In this document: positions 47,401-58,652 of the stretch, piece after piece
Numbering within the stretch: the first letter of the stretch is position 1
Layout: each line of letters begins with the position of its first letter
Made by a program: the position numbers and the translations under genes
Source of the DNA: Ostrinia nubilalis
Lineage: Eukaryota; Arthropoda; Insecta; Lepidoptera; Crambidae
Assembly (NCBI RefSeq): GCF_963855985.1
Contig: NC_087095.1
Coordinates: 16,812,001-16,876,000 of the forward strand
Length of the DNA: 64,000 nt
Direction: 5' to 3'
The notes under the pieces: generated by a model
Told to the model about the DNA's origin: nothing
The model's input: only the letters and a program-made list of their open reading frames with translations
Database searches by the model: none

Positions 47401-49774
47401 AATTACGACAAAAATCATAGGCATGCAGTGGCTTCCTAATGATGACGTTTTTCTTTACAAAATTAACTCTACTAACTCTGACCAATGCACAAAACGCACG
47501 ATTCTTTCCGCAACCGCTAGATTATTCGACCCTTTGGGTTTGCTAGGCCCTGTGACAGCGTTTCTCAAACTTTTAATTCAAGAATGCTGGCAGCGCGAAC
47601 TTGAATGGGATCAGCCAGTTCCAGACTCAATAAAAAATAAATGGAATCGGTTTGATAGTGAGATTAACTATTTATCGCAATTAAAAATATCTCGTCATAT
47701 AGGGATCACCGCGGGTTGTCACGTCACTATCATGGGCTTCGCGGACGCCAGCGAAGTATGCTACGGAGCTGTAGTTTATGTGCGCGTGAGCTCTGATGCA
47801 GATTCACCCGGTGAAGTCTTTCTTATCGCATCCAAATCGCGCGTCGCGCCTTTAAAGAAAATATCTCTTGCGCGGCTTGAACTGTGCGCAGCGCTGCTCT
47901 TGACAAATCTTTTATTATCGGTTCGCGATAGTATAGAGAATCGTTATCCTGTTAACTCAATTTACGCATTTTCAGACTCGACTGTCACTCTCACGTGGAT
48001 ACATTCTCCCGCGTACAAATTTCACACATTTGTTGCGAATAGAATTACTGAAATTAATTCGAAACTCAACGCAAAAATTTGGCATCATGTTAATGGAAAT
48101 GAAAATCCTGCAGATGTAATATCGCGACCTGTAACTCCTAAAGCATTATTAAATCAATTAAATTGGTTTCACTCTCCTCAATGGACAGCTCAGCCAATCT
48201 CGCAATGGCCTATCGAGCCATTTCAAGTTTCATCTAACAGTGTTCGACTGGAAGAGAAAACTATCGCTCTTGTTTCAGAGACAAACTCTCAATCGAACTC
48301 TCACTTTTTCGATCGATTAATTGATCGCATTTCCACGTACCCAAAATTATTACGCGCTACTGTGTACGTGTTACGCTTCGCTAAAATACTACGTTCAAAC
48401 GGAGTGGTTACATCCTCTGATTTAGAACTCGCTGAACTCTATTTAGTACGCCATATACAGGCACTATTTTTTACTCAAGATATGCACGCAATTAAAAATA
48501 ATAAACCCTTTAACAAATCGCTTCTCAAACTTAACCCTTTCATTGACTCTGATAATATACTTCGTGTCGGAGGTCGACTCACTCACTCTCAACTCAACTA
48601 TGGACAAAAGCATCCAATCATTCTATCGCCTAAACATCGCTTCACTCAACTTTTAGTTGATTACTTTCATGTATGTAATTTACATACTGGTCCTTCACTT
48701 CTACTCAGTCTGCTTAGACAGAAATTTTGGATACTTTCCGCACGTAACTTAGTACGTCAAAGAGTGCATCAATGCAATATCTGTTTTCGTTTAAACCCTA
48801 AATCTACAAACCCTCTTATGGGCGACTTGCCATCATTTCGCGTTTCAGAAGCTAAAGCCTTTGTTTATACATCGGTCGATTATGCAGGTCCCTTCTTTAT
48901 TACTCACATTCGCCGCAGAGGTGTTAAAAGCCAGAAGGCTTATATTTGTTTATTTTGCTGTCTTACAACTAAGGCTCTACACATAGAGTTAGTTTCAGAC
49001 TTAAGCTCTGATCTATTTCTCGCCGCTTTTCGTCGATTCATTTGTAGAAGAGGCCCCGTTTCCATGATATATAGCGACGGAGGTACTAACTTCATTGGCG
49101 CTAAACGCAAGCTTGACGAAAATTACGCTCTTTTGGAATCTGACTCTCACAAAAATTATTTAAGTTCACATTTGGCTGAACAACGCATTAAGTTTCTTCA
49201 TAGTCCACCATATGGTCCGCACTTTAACGGCATCACAGAGATAAATGTTCGTTATGTAAAAACGCATCTTTATAAAGTTATTGGTCTTCAAGTGTTAACA
49301 TACGAAGAGTTCAACACTGTACTTGTACAAATAGAAGGCTTATTGAATAGTAGACCATTGTGTGTTCTTAGCTCTGACCCATCTGATATATCCGCTCTCA
49401 CTCCCAATCACTTTCTCAATATAACTCCACTGAAATTCTTACCAGTAGAGGATGTCTCTGATATTTCTGACAATCGGTTAACGCGTTATCAGTTAGTCAA
49501 TAAATTAGTGCGAAGCTTTTGGCGTCGCTGGAGTCAGGAGTATTTAACTTCTCTACAACGCCGTGAAAAGTGGAATACGGTGACCAAACCGATAGATGTG
49601 GGCTCTGTTGTTGTTATAAAAGATGACAATGCGCATCCTCTTTGTTGGCCATTGGGTGTGGTTGTGGAAGTATATCCCGGAAAGGACAAAATCATTCGCA
49701 CCTTAAAGATTCGCACTGCAACCGGTACTTATGTTCGGCCTGTAGTTAGAGTTTGTCCTCTTCCTTTACAGTAA
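44480..49774 (+). CDS. BEL/Pao Gag-Pol polyprotein
   Basis: 1,764 residues in one frame; no frameshift or stop. Approximate order: coiled N-terminus; Gag DUF1759-like domain (~115-265); zinc knuckles C381-C384-H388-C393 and C399-C402-H406-H411, after C346; aspartic protease with DTGS at 498-501 (DUF1758-like, ~480-640); reverse transcriptase with D835 and YMDD at 911-914; RNase H with D1089, E1134, D1166, D1212; integrase zinc-binding H1397, H1402, C1432, C1435; integrase core D1467, D1533, E1587; C-terminal DUF5641-like domain (~1660-1762). The D1533-E1587 spacing is the wide one usual for BEL/Pao, and all the listed catalytic residues are present. The protein would package and copy the element's RNA and integrate the DNA. 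The ATG at 44480 is the first in frame after the leader and lies in a good context (CAATACAATGG). Confidence 0.95.
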   Translation: MEGVKRKINLLEAKKEALFQRVQELYDLSLKVSDPQIEQIFMSRMHSIEKTRSDFLDTIDELNLCYMKNDEELKPTFAALNSFDDLYCNILSVQSSIAQLKANTERRKQDFVKKLPPLELVSFDGAPSKWPVFYQNFKTLIHENTGLSPGEKAQYLLGKLSGKALTICSGIPPTGENYYIIWNNLLEKYQDIRVQASMYLEQLINFKSQSLDEFLEQYCSAEAALRRLQIDDLSDFILTHIALSKLDKDTLNLFEQSIKHVKMPTFNDLKTFIKEQNKIHSLRSSFTQNKLYVNNKTNFASQSKNSKPTQSFVSNTASGVKPNQHYFQSQPNSQGSYTPSAVRKNCQLCKTEPEHALFKCSYFLSKNAPTRHSLVTKCNFCLNCLGFHNIKDCRSQNRCSVCQRKHHTLIHIDNFNVNRPMTSQQLTCSATLSPTDASMSAPGPVTPPLQSMPTNNVSLSAVTPSIADESSTTVLLPTASVYTYDNNKTCQKLRVFLDTGSMSNFITNKCCARLNLKVNPLPTTIKGIGQSESVSLGYVSFTIASRFDPRCKYTINARVIDTITDYLPNVKVDITQLSHLQGLPMADDSFDIPAEVDCLLGNEIFPLLLGSNKITSPQSSVIAIETTLGYLAMGRAQCYSAHSRNDNKAFFCNVDSHSLESLTQRFWELESVPTKRHISPDDDICENIFQSTHSRDDSGTYTVSLPFKLDPSELGDSYFTARRRFYNLEKRLDSTPGLRTNYNENIQDCIDRGFLSKVENASNSEENTPNYYIPHHAVYRPDKLTSKTRVVLDASCKTTSGKSLNDVLYTGPNLQSNIFDLLINLRIFSVALSADIEKMYFCVKLDQNHHPFQRILFRFDPESPIDTYQYNRVSFGVSSSPYLAMRVVRQLAEDERANYPIAASEAQSCMYMDDYVSSMDGLEKAEQSYHQMVKMFMAGGFKMVKWISNNPELLNKIPDSHKNPQLVDFDTDSEITTKIIGMQWLPNDDVFLYKINSTNSDQCTKRTILSATARLFDPLGLLGPVTAFLKLLIQECWQRELEWDQPVPDSIKNKWNRFDSEINYLSQLKISRHIGITAGCHVTIMGFADASEVCYGAVVYVRVSSDADSPGEVFLIASKSRVAPLKKISLARLELCAALLLTNLLLSVRDSIENRYPVNSIYAFSDSTVTLTWIHSPAYKFHTFVANRITEINSKLNAKIWHHVNGNENPADVISRPVTPKALLNQLNWFHSPQWTAQPISQWPIEPFQVSSNSVRLEEKTIALVSETNSQSNSHFFDRLIDRISTYPKLLRATVYVLRFAKILRSNGVVTSSDLELAELYLVRHIQALFFTQDMHAIKNNKPFNKSLLKLNPFIDSDNILRVGGRLTHSQLNYGQKHPIILSPKHRFTQLLVDYFHVCNLHTGPSLLLSLLRQKFWILSARNLVRQRVHQCNICFRLNPKSTNPLMGDLPSFRVSEAKAFVYTSVDYAGPFFITHIRRRGVKSQKAYICLFCCLTTKALHIELVSDLSSDLFLAAFRRFICRRGPVSMIYSDGGTNFIGAKRKLDENYALLESDSHKNYLSSHLAEQRIKFLHSPPYGPHFNGITEINVRYVKTHLYKVIGLQVLTYEEFNTVLVQIEGLLNSRPLCVLSSDPSDISALTPNHFLNITPLKFLPVEDVSDISDNRLTRYQLVNKLVRSFWRRWSQEYLTSLQRREKWNTVTKPIDVGSVVVIKDDNAHPLCWPLGVVVEVYPGKDKIIRTLKIRTATGTYVRPVVRVCPLPLQ

Positions 49775-49943
49775 CTCAAATAATGCTCTTAACTTAATTT
49801 TTTTCTTTATTTTTAATTTAACTCAACTTTAACGCTTATTTAACTCAAATTTAACTCGTTTAGTTCTCTCTAACGCATGCTTTTTTGCGTTTTTAACTTT
49901 GTTTTTTTTTACAAACGCTACTCAATCTAGAGGAAGACCTCTA

Positions 49944-49955
49944 GGCCGGGGGAGT
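49944..49955 (+). other. Polypurine tract of the BEL/Pao element
   Basis: GGCCGGGGGAGT ends directly at the first base of the 3' LTR (49956), the position where the plus-strand primer is made. Confidence 0.7.
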
Positions 49956-50284
49956 TGTACGCGCCAGCATTAAAACCTCATGCAATTCAAACTCATGTCA
50001 CACTATTCTATCACTCATTCTGACAGTCCTTTTCCTATCCTCTCCCTCCCACCTTCAGTCTCGCTCTCGCATCGCAACGCGCCGCTTCGCCTACCTATCT
50101 GGGCGTTTATTACTAAATAAGTATCCAAAATAAACCAATTCAAATAAACACAAATCGCGCGCTAAACTCATCTCAATAAAAATTCAAGTGTTTGTGAAAG
50201 TGAAAGAAGAACCAAGCTTGGACCGTCCTGTGGAGTCTGCTCAATCGAAGGTATCCCATCCCATTCCTATCCCAATCTCCTACA
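49956..50284 (+). repeat. 3' LTR of the BEL/Pao element
   Basis: 329 bp, no difference seen from the 5' LTR; followed by the target duplication ACTAC. Confidence 0.95.
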
Positions 50285-50289
50285 ACTAC

Positions 50290-53135
50290 GACTTTGACCA
50301 TTTACTTTGGAGAGCTAAAGCTAAATTCGTTCATTAAACTTAAATTTTCATCATTTTGTTTTGTCATGCAGGAAATTTTTTATTTTTCAAAAATAATTTC
50401 AAAGAATATAATTGTAATAAAAATATTTTATTATTTGTGTGTATTAGCAAAATATTAAGAGGTTTTAAATTACCATAAGTAAAGCTACCAAAGGAAAACA
50501 ACATTTTTAATCGAGTGTTAATGAGCGATCACTCGCATCGCATGCTGATAGACTAATCACTTGAATTATTCAGTCTTCATTTTTTACAGCAGTCGCCCAT
50601 CACTAAAAGGGAAGTTGCTTTGAAGAAACTAAGATTATAATGAAAGATAATCACAATGTTGTAGCCATTAGACTGTGTGGCTCTGACACGCATGCCCGTT
50701 TAGACATGTTTAATGACCGGCTGGAGGAAATTATTGCGTCTCTTGACAAGTTAAACACAATTTGTTGAAACAATAATTACGCTTCACAACTAATGGCCGG
50801 GTTGCATAAAGTGGTTTATTGAACGGTTCGAAAGTGTTGTGTCCATTCTTCATCCAAGATTAATGCCCTAACGCCAAAGGTTAAAGCATCGAACAAATCA
50901 ACGCTACGACAAATGGACCGATCACCGAACAAATGACGGTGATATAAAATACTATCCCAATTATTTGGGACAATTCATTAGAGGGTACCTCGACGCTTTC
51001 CGATTGCGGCGATCCGTCACACCGCTCGCGACAGATGGGGATCTATCCCGTATAGAGTGCCAGGAAGAAATGGCCTCTGTAAATCAAGAGACGGCCGACA
51101 ATCCCGCGCAGTCGCCGTCGATACATCAAGTGTAATGCCTCGGATACCGCAGCCAGATAATCGAATGTGAGCATCGACTCGTTACGGTGGAAATAAGATG
51201 AGGTTGAGACTCAATGCCGGCTGAAACGACCTAACTCGTGTTTGGATTCAAACCATTAACGACATTAGTAACTTTCATGTCATCTGACTGTTCAGATCTT
51301 TATTGTGATTAATTCTTTAAAGGATAGTGACAGGCATTGATCAATTTGTAGATGTTAATATGGTTGACTTTTCCGTGGCAGTCGGAATCAGTTGTCGCCG
51401 CGCAGGGAGTGCTGATAGATCTGTAAAGTTTGCCGCGGACGTGAATATATCGAGTGGTTGCCTCCGTTCGGCTTTATTTATACATAACATCTGTTTGAAG
51501 TTGAATCTACCGGCGCGGACGCGGCGCACATTACCAGAGATTTATTCCGCGTCTTAATTGTGAATCGATGGGTTAATGAAGATAAAACCAGCGGCTGTGT
51601 TGTAAATTAGCTTGCGTGTCGACTCGTGGCTTGATAAAGGCCTTCTTTATTGCTTTGTTTGTTTTCTCGGGCCGTACTTCAAAGGAGCGAGATAAACTTA
51701 AGTTTTATGCGAACGTATTTATTGGTTCGCTATAAAATGAATTCATATGAGCAACACGAAACGCAGAATAGGAAGCGGGGGAATGACAGCGAGAGATAAA
51801 TGGCGGTTGGTGGAATTAACGATGCGTCGACGCTGCGGTAATTAACTAGGCTGCTTATAAATCAGCTGCAACCTCGCAGCCTGTAACAATACCCGCAAAG
51901 TAAGATAAATCGCTGGGACAGCTCTGCTCATACAAGTCGATATTGACAAGTGCGGTGTTCCCTCACCGAGCGTTCAAACTTGGTCACTTCAAAACTTCTG
52001 AGTCACACGTAAAGTATTCTCCATCAAATTTCGATCAGCGTCTGCAACTTTACATTGTTCATGGTTTGGAGTATAGTTAAGCTGTGGCACATCGAATGGT
52101 ATTGTGCCCGAGTCGGAACAGGGCTTAACCCCACGCGGTCACACACTCTCGTCTAATGGTCGTGATTCGACAAGTACAAATGGCTCCCGTGACAAATGGC
52201 CTGAGGACGACCCCGCGTCGGGCGTCGTAAGTTCACAAGATAGACAAGCGAATATAGAACTTACTGGTTTACTCTTCAGTAGAGTAACGAGCGAAAGTAC
52301 TGAGGTAGAACGGATGTCAATTTTTGTAATTGATGACGGCTTTTCACGACGGACGAGGCTAAACGCGGTTTTGATGCGCAATGTTTGTAATTTTAAGTCA
52401 ATAAGGTTGTGTTTCGGATGAGCTGCGGAAAACGTGGTGGCGAATGATAAGTGAAGGTGGAAGTGTCGATTGCTTTCTCTATTCGCAGATACCGATCAAA
52501 GGTTCAGGATACAGTTTCCAGCGGGATATGGGCATGTTTTTCTAACGGCTTTCCGCAGTTCATAGTGTGGATCTTATGACTGGGTGATTTACGATTCTGT
52601 ATCGAGGGGTTCTTATTACTTATTTGATAGTAGGGAAGTTTCGACGTCGATATTGGTTTCTTGTTCTATTTTTTACGACAAACAAAGGAGCCATTAAGCT
52701 GTAGAGGATAAATCGTCGACGTAGATGCAAGCTATTCGTCTTTTAATGAAGAAAAGTGCGCCCCCTGGATGGTTTATCGTCGATCTGTGTAATTAAAACG
52801 TTACCCGTAGGAAATGTGCGGTAATAACAATAAATCTGGAGCGCTCGTAGCTTGTCTGCTGCATAAAATAGAAGCTTGTAGAAGACCCATTTGCGTTCAG
52901 ATTTAGACTTCGAGTTGGATCCTAATCCAGACTTAGATTTCAAGTTGGATCTTATTATTTTAGACGCATATTAGGTTTGCATACGATGCTTAGTAATTAT
53001 GTGGTGCTTAAGTGTAGTCACAAATACCTACTTAGGTACTGTTTCATCTCCAACATGTGCAGGAAAATATCATCAATGGGTTGTTTAGTGTTGTTTCACT
53101 ATTTCTTATAAGTACTGCTTCTTAGCAACAGGCTG
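50290..53135. other. Gene-free stretch, repeat-poor
   Basis: From about 50940 to 52580 the sequence is unusually free of transposons and more GC-balanced, with no coding or RNA gene recognised. The frames at 51327-51557 and 52104-52421 lack domains. It may be conserved regulatory DNA. Confidence 0.4.
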
Positions 53136-53234
53136 ATGCCCGTTTTTACCATCAATCCCTAAAATTTAAGTGACCCCTTTGAAAACAAAATTCATGTTAT
53201 GTGTTACCATAGGGGTCACTTAAAAATTAGGGAA
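53136..53234. mobile_element. MITE (family B), right tip lost
   Basis: Left arm TGCCCGTTTTTACCATCAAT and the inner pair TTTAAGTGACCCC...GGGGTCACTTAAA, as in the complete copy at 55978-56095. After AATTAGGGAA the outer ~20 bases are replaced by unrelated sequence. Confidence 0.65.
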
Positions 53235-53349
53235 TCTGCGATATTAACCAGCCAACAACGGACCTTGAAGATGCTGATGAGGCTGTTACACAGTATTTTT
53301 TCTTCACAGACTGTGTGACTTTTTAGGCTTATATTAGTCGGTGAGCTTG

Positions 53350-53660
53350 CTATTTTCGTGTACATTGTGCCAATGTAGGGACCGTAATAGCCATCGTGGA
53401 TTGGACGAGGATGTGTGCACGTGAATATTTGATGCCGGCTAATGAATCAATGGCCAACACAATCCTCCGACTATCCTTTGTGAGTGGATTATTAATTTTG
53501 GACGATTGTAGTGTTCTGGCAGTTAGAGGTAAGATAGCCAGTTCCTCTGCGGTTGAGGATTCCAGGTGAAGCTCGCTTCCACCTTTGGCCTGATCGTCAC
53601 TTACCATCAGGTTGAGATACAGGCCAAGAGCTTCCTCGTAGTGGATAAAAAAAATGTAAT
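53350..53660 (-). repeat. Interspersed repeat with an open frame, unassigned
   Basis: A 118-codon minus-strand frame (53706-53350) lies on a segment with CACTACGAGGAAGCTCTTGG and ACCTGATGGTAAGTGACGAT, words common in lepidopteran dispersed repeats. The related ACCATCAGGTGATCC word occurs near the 3' end of the LINE at 31401-31680. It is probably a degraded retroelement; no domain recognised. Confidence 0.45.
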
Positions 53661-54723
53661 TGATACTGAAGGAGCTTCCTGGTCTAACGAAAAATACAAA
53701 GTTCAAGTTTTGATTTAGAAGTAAAAAACTATTATAGGTGTTCCAGAAAAACTTAAACCTCCTTCTGGCGCAGTCGGTTAAAAAAGAGAACCGTTAGAGT
53801 GCGTGCTCACGTATACTTTAATGCGTAATTTATACAGTTAAATAAAATAATTATTGTAACTTATTGTACTTATTACATCTCCAAGCAATATCTTCCAGGT
53901 GGGAGAAAAAAACTAATAATTAATTAATTAATACATTAAGTTGCCTACTTAACACTAGACAGGTAACAGACACAGTAATTGACCATCATCTTATCGCCTA
54001 TGTAATAAATAAAAACTGAATGAATACCTTCCTCAATCCATTTTAACAATTTCGAACTTCGTATTTCCAATCTCCACCACCATTTGCGTAAACCGAAAGA
54101 AGGTTAATAATCGCCATTACCATGATAAATTAATTCAAATTAACTGTTTGGAAATCTGTGGATATTAATTCGAATCACCGTAGAGGTCTCAGCCCAATCA
54201 GTTAATGTATTTGCATCTTAATCGCCTCCGTAATTATCATTATTGTATGTTGTATCATCTATAAACGTCAATTAATTAATAATTTACTATCTTCAAGCTA
54301 GTTTACGATAAAAACTCACACGATATACATCACGGCAGACAGCAGAATTACGTCGGATTAAATCTATTTCTTGTTTGCGTTCTTATTGCATTATGTTATT
54401 TATTACTTCATTATGTTTTTGAGTTGAAGCAGAAACGTTATTAGTTAGCTTGTATCTAATAATATGAATGAGGTTAATAGTAATTCCTCTCTAATTTCCT
54501 AGATTTAATTATAGATCAAAAAATATGTAAACTATGGATATTGGAGCTATTTAAAGTCTCAAGAAGAGTTGCGTTGAGGTAGCTCTAGTAGAAGAACAGT
54601 CTCTACCAATTCGTAGCTAGCGTAATCTTTGGATTTATGAAAATCGTTAAAAATCTTGAATCAAAATAATGAATTTAAAAAAATCCCATATACGATTAGT
54701 AGTGTGGTGCGAACATCGCATTG
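53661..54723. other. Gene-free stretch, nothing recognised
   Basis: AT-rich, no supported feature. Confidence 0.4.
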
Positions 54724-54847
54724 TAAGGCTGGGTTGCACCATCTTACTTTAACTTTGACAAAATTCAAAAATCTGTCAAACTCCATACAAAAAACAGCGG
54801 TTATCGTCAAAGTTACGGTCAAAATTAGGTGGTGCAACTCCGCCTAA
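54724..54847. mobile_element. MITE (family A)
   Basis: 124 bp; starts TAAGGCTGGGTTGCACCATC, ends with the inverse of TTAGGCGGAGTTGCACCACC. Interior nearly identical to 42712-42830. Confidence 0.75.
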
Positions 54848-55977
54848 AACTAAAAGACCAACTAATTCATTGATAGAAAAGATTGAACAAAAGACGATCG
54901 AATCGCTAAAATTGCTACACAAAACCAAAAATTAAATCACACACGCAACAGCGCTGTCTAAAACCGAGACGTTGAACTAAAATCAAATAATCTTTCCCAA
55001 CTAAGAAGACATGAATCAACTAATACATTTGGGAGGTCGTTAAAGTATTGCCTCTCGGTGTTTGTATTTCCACGCGGGTATAATCGGCTCATGTTTTACG
55101 TCCAATATATTTTCTTTAACCTTATCTTTAATCTGTTAATAACCGGGTGTCGGCGATTGAATAATGAAACATTTATTATTGGATATTCACAATGATAAAG
55201 TCATGGGGAAGGCTAGTTTATAATATTGTCGGGTTATCTTGTATGGGATTAACGTGACTGCACTCGGTAGGCGTGGATCGAGTCGATTTATGACCGCACT
55301 CGGTTATATAGGGTGTTTACTTTTAGTTGGCGAGAATTTATTTGCATTGTAGGGTTTGATAGAGTCTGATAGTTGTACAACTTTAAAACTTAAGTAGGTA
55401 AATGTCAAAATTATACATGTTTTAAAACAATTCATGATGTAAAAGATATTGTACTGGAACTCCAAGTTTAATTTGAGCGCTACAATGTCTGAATTAAATA
55501 AATACATACTTGTATTAATACAAATACAATAAATAAATTCTGAAACTACAGCGTTGTTTTACATTATTATTACCGTGAAAAATGGAGCAAGCAAAATAAA
55601 GAATAATAAGAATGTATAGCATAAACGTATTTCTTTTCTTTATGTTTTTGATATAAATAGAATCCGGGCTTAATAATCTTAAGTGACGTAAATGCAGTCA
55701 CCATTTTGATTTCGTCAAGCGTCCTATACATTGATTATGCAGGCTTACGTCTATCTGTTGCTATAAGCGCGTGTAATAACCGTTATAGGATTAGGGTTTT
55801 TGAATGAAATATGATTGGATTATTGCATTTATTTTATTGTCTTTATGACCGTGCAGGTGTTATTAATAATTATTAAATTGAGTCTAATAATACCTAATCA
55901 TATCTTCGAATTTAAAATAAACCTTGTTGATAACACTAGAGCAATTTGTTTTATAGTTTTGTCTACAAAATAGTCTA
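54848..55977. other. Gene-free stretch, nothing recognised
   Basis: AT-rich, no supported feature. Confidence 0.4.
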
Positions 55978-56095
55978 ATGCCCGTTTTCACCATCAATCA
56001 CTAATTTTTAAGTGACTCCTATGGTAACACATAACATGACCGTTGTTTTCATAGGGGTCACTTAAAAATTAGGGATTGATGGTGAAAACAGGCAT
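55978..56095. mobile_element. MITE (family B), nearly fully palindromic
   Basis: 118 bp with arms of ~46 bp: ATGCCCGTTTTCACCATCAA ... CACTAATTTTTAAGTGACTC and their inverse on the right. Only ~25 bp of loop. It would form a long hairpin as RNA or single-stranded DNA. Confidence 0.8.
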
Positions 56096-56099
56096 AAAA

Positions 56100-56207
56100 C
56101 TAAGTGGCACCACCCAACTTTAACCGTAAATATAATGATAACCGGTATAATTTGTCAGATAATTGTCATTTGTTAAAGTTAAAGCAAGATGGTGCAACCC
56201 AGCCTAA
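56100..56207. mobile_element. MITE (family A), abutting a family B copy
   Basis: 108 bp; left end CTAAGTGGCACCACCCAACT, right end GATGGTGCAACCCAGCCTAA. Starts 5 bp after the family B element. Confidence 0.65.
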
Positions 56208-56629
56208 GTGGTAGAAATACATTATTATGTAATGCTATCCATTAAAGGCTTTTAGTTGAAAATACGAACACCTTTGTTAACCAGTTAACAGACAAATAAA
56301 CTAGACATGACATCCAGTTTCTGGTATTAAAATATGGTTTCAATAACATTTCACCTTCCAAAACCAATTCCCCATTCAAATGCACAACAGTTCTTGAAAC
56401 ACCAAAGCAAAATAACACACTCAATGCATAAGAAATAAAGTCCACAGTACATTGGCAGAAAGTTCCCAAATTGGCACAGGTTGATATCATTGTGCCTCAT
56501 TAGGAACACTAGTGTTGGAGATGCTATCCACACTGGGAACAAATAGTGGTACTAATGGTCGGGATACTTGGTTACGTTTGCTCTTAATGTTTCTGGAAGC
56601 TGGGAACGACTTTAAAGTATATTTTGGCT
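56208..56629. other. Gene-free stretch, nothing recognised
   Basis: AT-rich. The open frames at 56242-56490 and 56351-56542 (-) overlap each other and have no domain. Confidence 0.4.
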
Positions 56630-56838
56630 ACTTTAAAGTTCTTGAGTGGCGACCACGAGCTGGAAGACGTAGCGTGGGCAGGCCTCCCACTAGGTGGACC
56701 GACGATCTGGTGAAGGTCGCGGGAAGTACCTGGATGCAAGCGGCGCAGGACCGGTCTTTGTGGAAATCCTTGGGGGAGGCCTTTGTCCAGCAGTGGACGT
56801 CTTTCGGCTGAAACGACGACGACGACGACTTTAAAGTT
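56630..56838 (+). mobile_element. RTE-type LINE 3' fragment with 11-bp target duplication
   Basis: The insert 56641-56827 is flanked by ACTTTAAAGTT at 56630-56640 and 56828-56838. The open frame keeps EWRPRAGRRSVGRPPTRWTD through EAFVQQWTSFG intact to the natural stop, so this copy is young. It ends in an (ACG)n tail. Confidence 0.88.
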
Positions 56839-57043
56839 GCTTAATAGCTATTGGATTTATTTAAGCATTTGCAAATGCCAATTTCATTTCAGTTCGCAAT
56901 AGGTTAATAGGTTAACGATTTGACTTTGACTTTTGAGTCTTAAATCAATTGAGCTAATAAATACCTGTATTTTAGCTACATGACTAGTTGCTATAAATGT
57001 TGATCGACATTCATATCGTATTTGATTTAAGCTAGCGATATCA

Positions 57044-57239
57044 TCTTACTAATATCATAAATGCGAAAGTTTGGATGTCTGGATGGATTTGTTACTCTTT
57101 CACCCAAAAACTAGGTACTGAACGGAATTTTATGAAACTTTACAGTATTATTGTTTATAACCTAGAATAACAATCTATAATTTATGACGATTTGTGACAA
57201 ACTAAATTTCACGCGGGTGAAGACGCGGGAAAAAGCTAG
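57044..57239 (+). mobile_element. Helitron-like non-autonomous element
   Basis: Starts TC after an A (57043), opens TCTTACTAATATCATAAATG, ends AAAAAGCTAG with T following. The end hairpin (CGCG GGTGAAGA CGCG) is present. Both the A|T insertion rule and the 5'-TC...CTAG-3' termini are satisfied. Confidence 0.75.
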
Positions 57240-58652
57240 TGAAGCAATAAATATATAAGATTAAGTCTTATTACTAAGCTCAAAACTATATTAGTTTTTA
57301 TTTAGGTATGTCAACTGAAATTCTATCTTATAACTTAGAGGTAGAGTCAAATGGAGTCGACTTTAGTGGTCGACTTTTATCCATAACATCACGTGCTACC
57401 TAAAAAACAGGAACACTGTCATATTTCTCTTCAAAGCAATCTAAAGTTGCTCCTTACAAAGATGTCATTCACCTCGGTGAGGCCATTTATTCACAAAAGT
57501 ACCCACTAAACTAGGTACATAAATTATTTTGTCTGCTACGCCAAGTGTAAGGAACTCCAAGGGAATTTATCACGCGTGGTGAGCTGCGAGTGGTAAGCGA
57601 TGGCGAGTGTGGAGTTACTGGTCACACAATAAAAATATTGTCATCAAGTCACGGCCAGAATGGGCTTAAATAGTGTGGGAAGGCAATTTAATAGTCATGA
57701 CAGGGAGAGAGTAATAGAAGTGACGTAAGCAAGCTTTCAGCGTATGAAAACTACTCCCGTGCTAAAGTTACACCTTACGTAATGGGACTATTCCTACATC
57801 TCGTTCCCACCGCTGCAACCTCCTGTGTAACCAGGATCTACAGCTTAGCACTGTACGTAATATCATAACCGCTGTTATTAAATTAAAATAATATGAATTG
57901 CTCATAGCGAACTTAAGCTTTAGCCCCGTGTACAGTTATGACATTTTCCATGTTTAACTATTCATTATGTTTGTTGACGGTTTCTTCCAGTTAAATTTAA
58001 AAATACCATATCATAAACCCATACTTCAAAAATTTTGTTTTTTTAAGGATGTATTGTTTACTTTCTTTTATTTTTCCAAGCTTTGAGACGAAAAATTCCT
58101 CGTACTTATTTTATAACATTTACTGAATTCTTCAAAACGCTTTTAACTTGAACCAAACTTGACAGGAAAAATAGTAGCGAGTGCCGACAGGCATTTTGTA
58201 TAAAGCAAGGGGGATGTTTTAAAATATTATACATCGTAAGGAAATGTATTTTTTGTCGGAGGTGTAGGGGTCGTATATAGAATGGATGATAAGTCTAATT
58301 TATAATGCTGACGTCACAAAGTAGCTTTTTAATCCAAGGGATTTAGGGACGTGGATATCTATGAATCTCACAGTATTTATTTAGACGCCTTTTTGGACTT
58401 TACCGAGGACTGGAGTAGTCTTAGTCTTATCCAGCGTGTTTCTTTCTTTGTAAATGATTGTATTCTTATTCTTAGCCTAATAAAAACGTTTATTTTACAT
58501 TATATGACTGAACTGTGAAAGTAAAACTTATAGACAAAAATCTATGAAATTATCTCTGGGTGAGATTTTAATCAAGAGTCAGACCATGCTGAAAAATCAA
58601 TCTAATTGTTTCCAATTAAAGTACTATAAAATCAATGTTCATCAACAATATT
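57240..58652. other. Gene-free stretch, nothing recognised
   Basis: AT-rich, no supported feature. Confidence 0.4.

Larger units (their letters stand above)
43751..50289 (+). mobile_element. Complete BEL/Pao LTR retrotransposon with 5-bp target duplication
   Basis: The element proper is 43756-50284 (6,529 bp) between two copies of the target duplication ACTAC (43751-43755 and 50285-50289). It has identical 329-bp LTRs starting TG and ending CA, a candidate primer-binding site 9 nt after the 5' LTR, one long Gag-Pol frame, and a purine-rich tract before the 3' LTR. There is no envelope-like frame. The order protease, reverse transcriptase, RNase H, integrase together with the DUF1759/DUF5641-type ends is that of BEL/Pao. 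Identical LTRs and an unbroken frame mean insertion was very recent. An internal assembly or copying artefact is unlikely given the clean target duplication. Confidence 0.95.

Noticed and set aside
44674..49716. Short frames inside the BEL/Pao element on both strands
   Set aside because: All lie under the single Gag-Pol frame and have no conserved motif. No separate envelope frame exists.
52104..52421. 105-codon + strand frame
   Set aside because: An antisense frame of similar length overlaps it (52139-52381) and no domain is visible.
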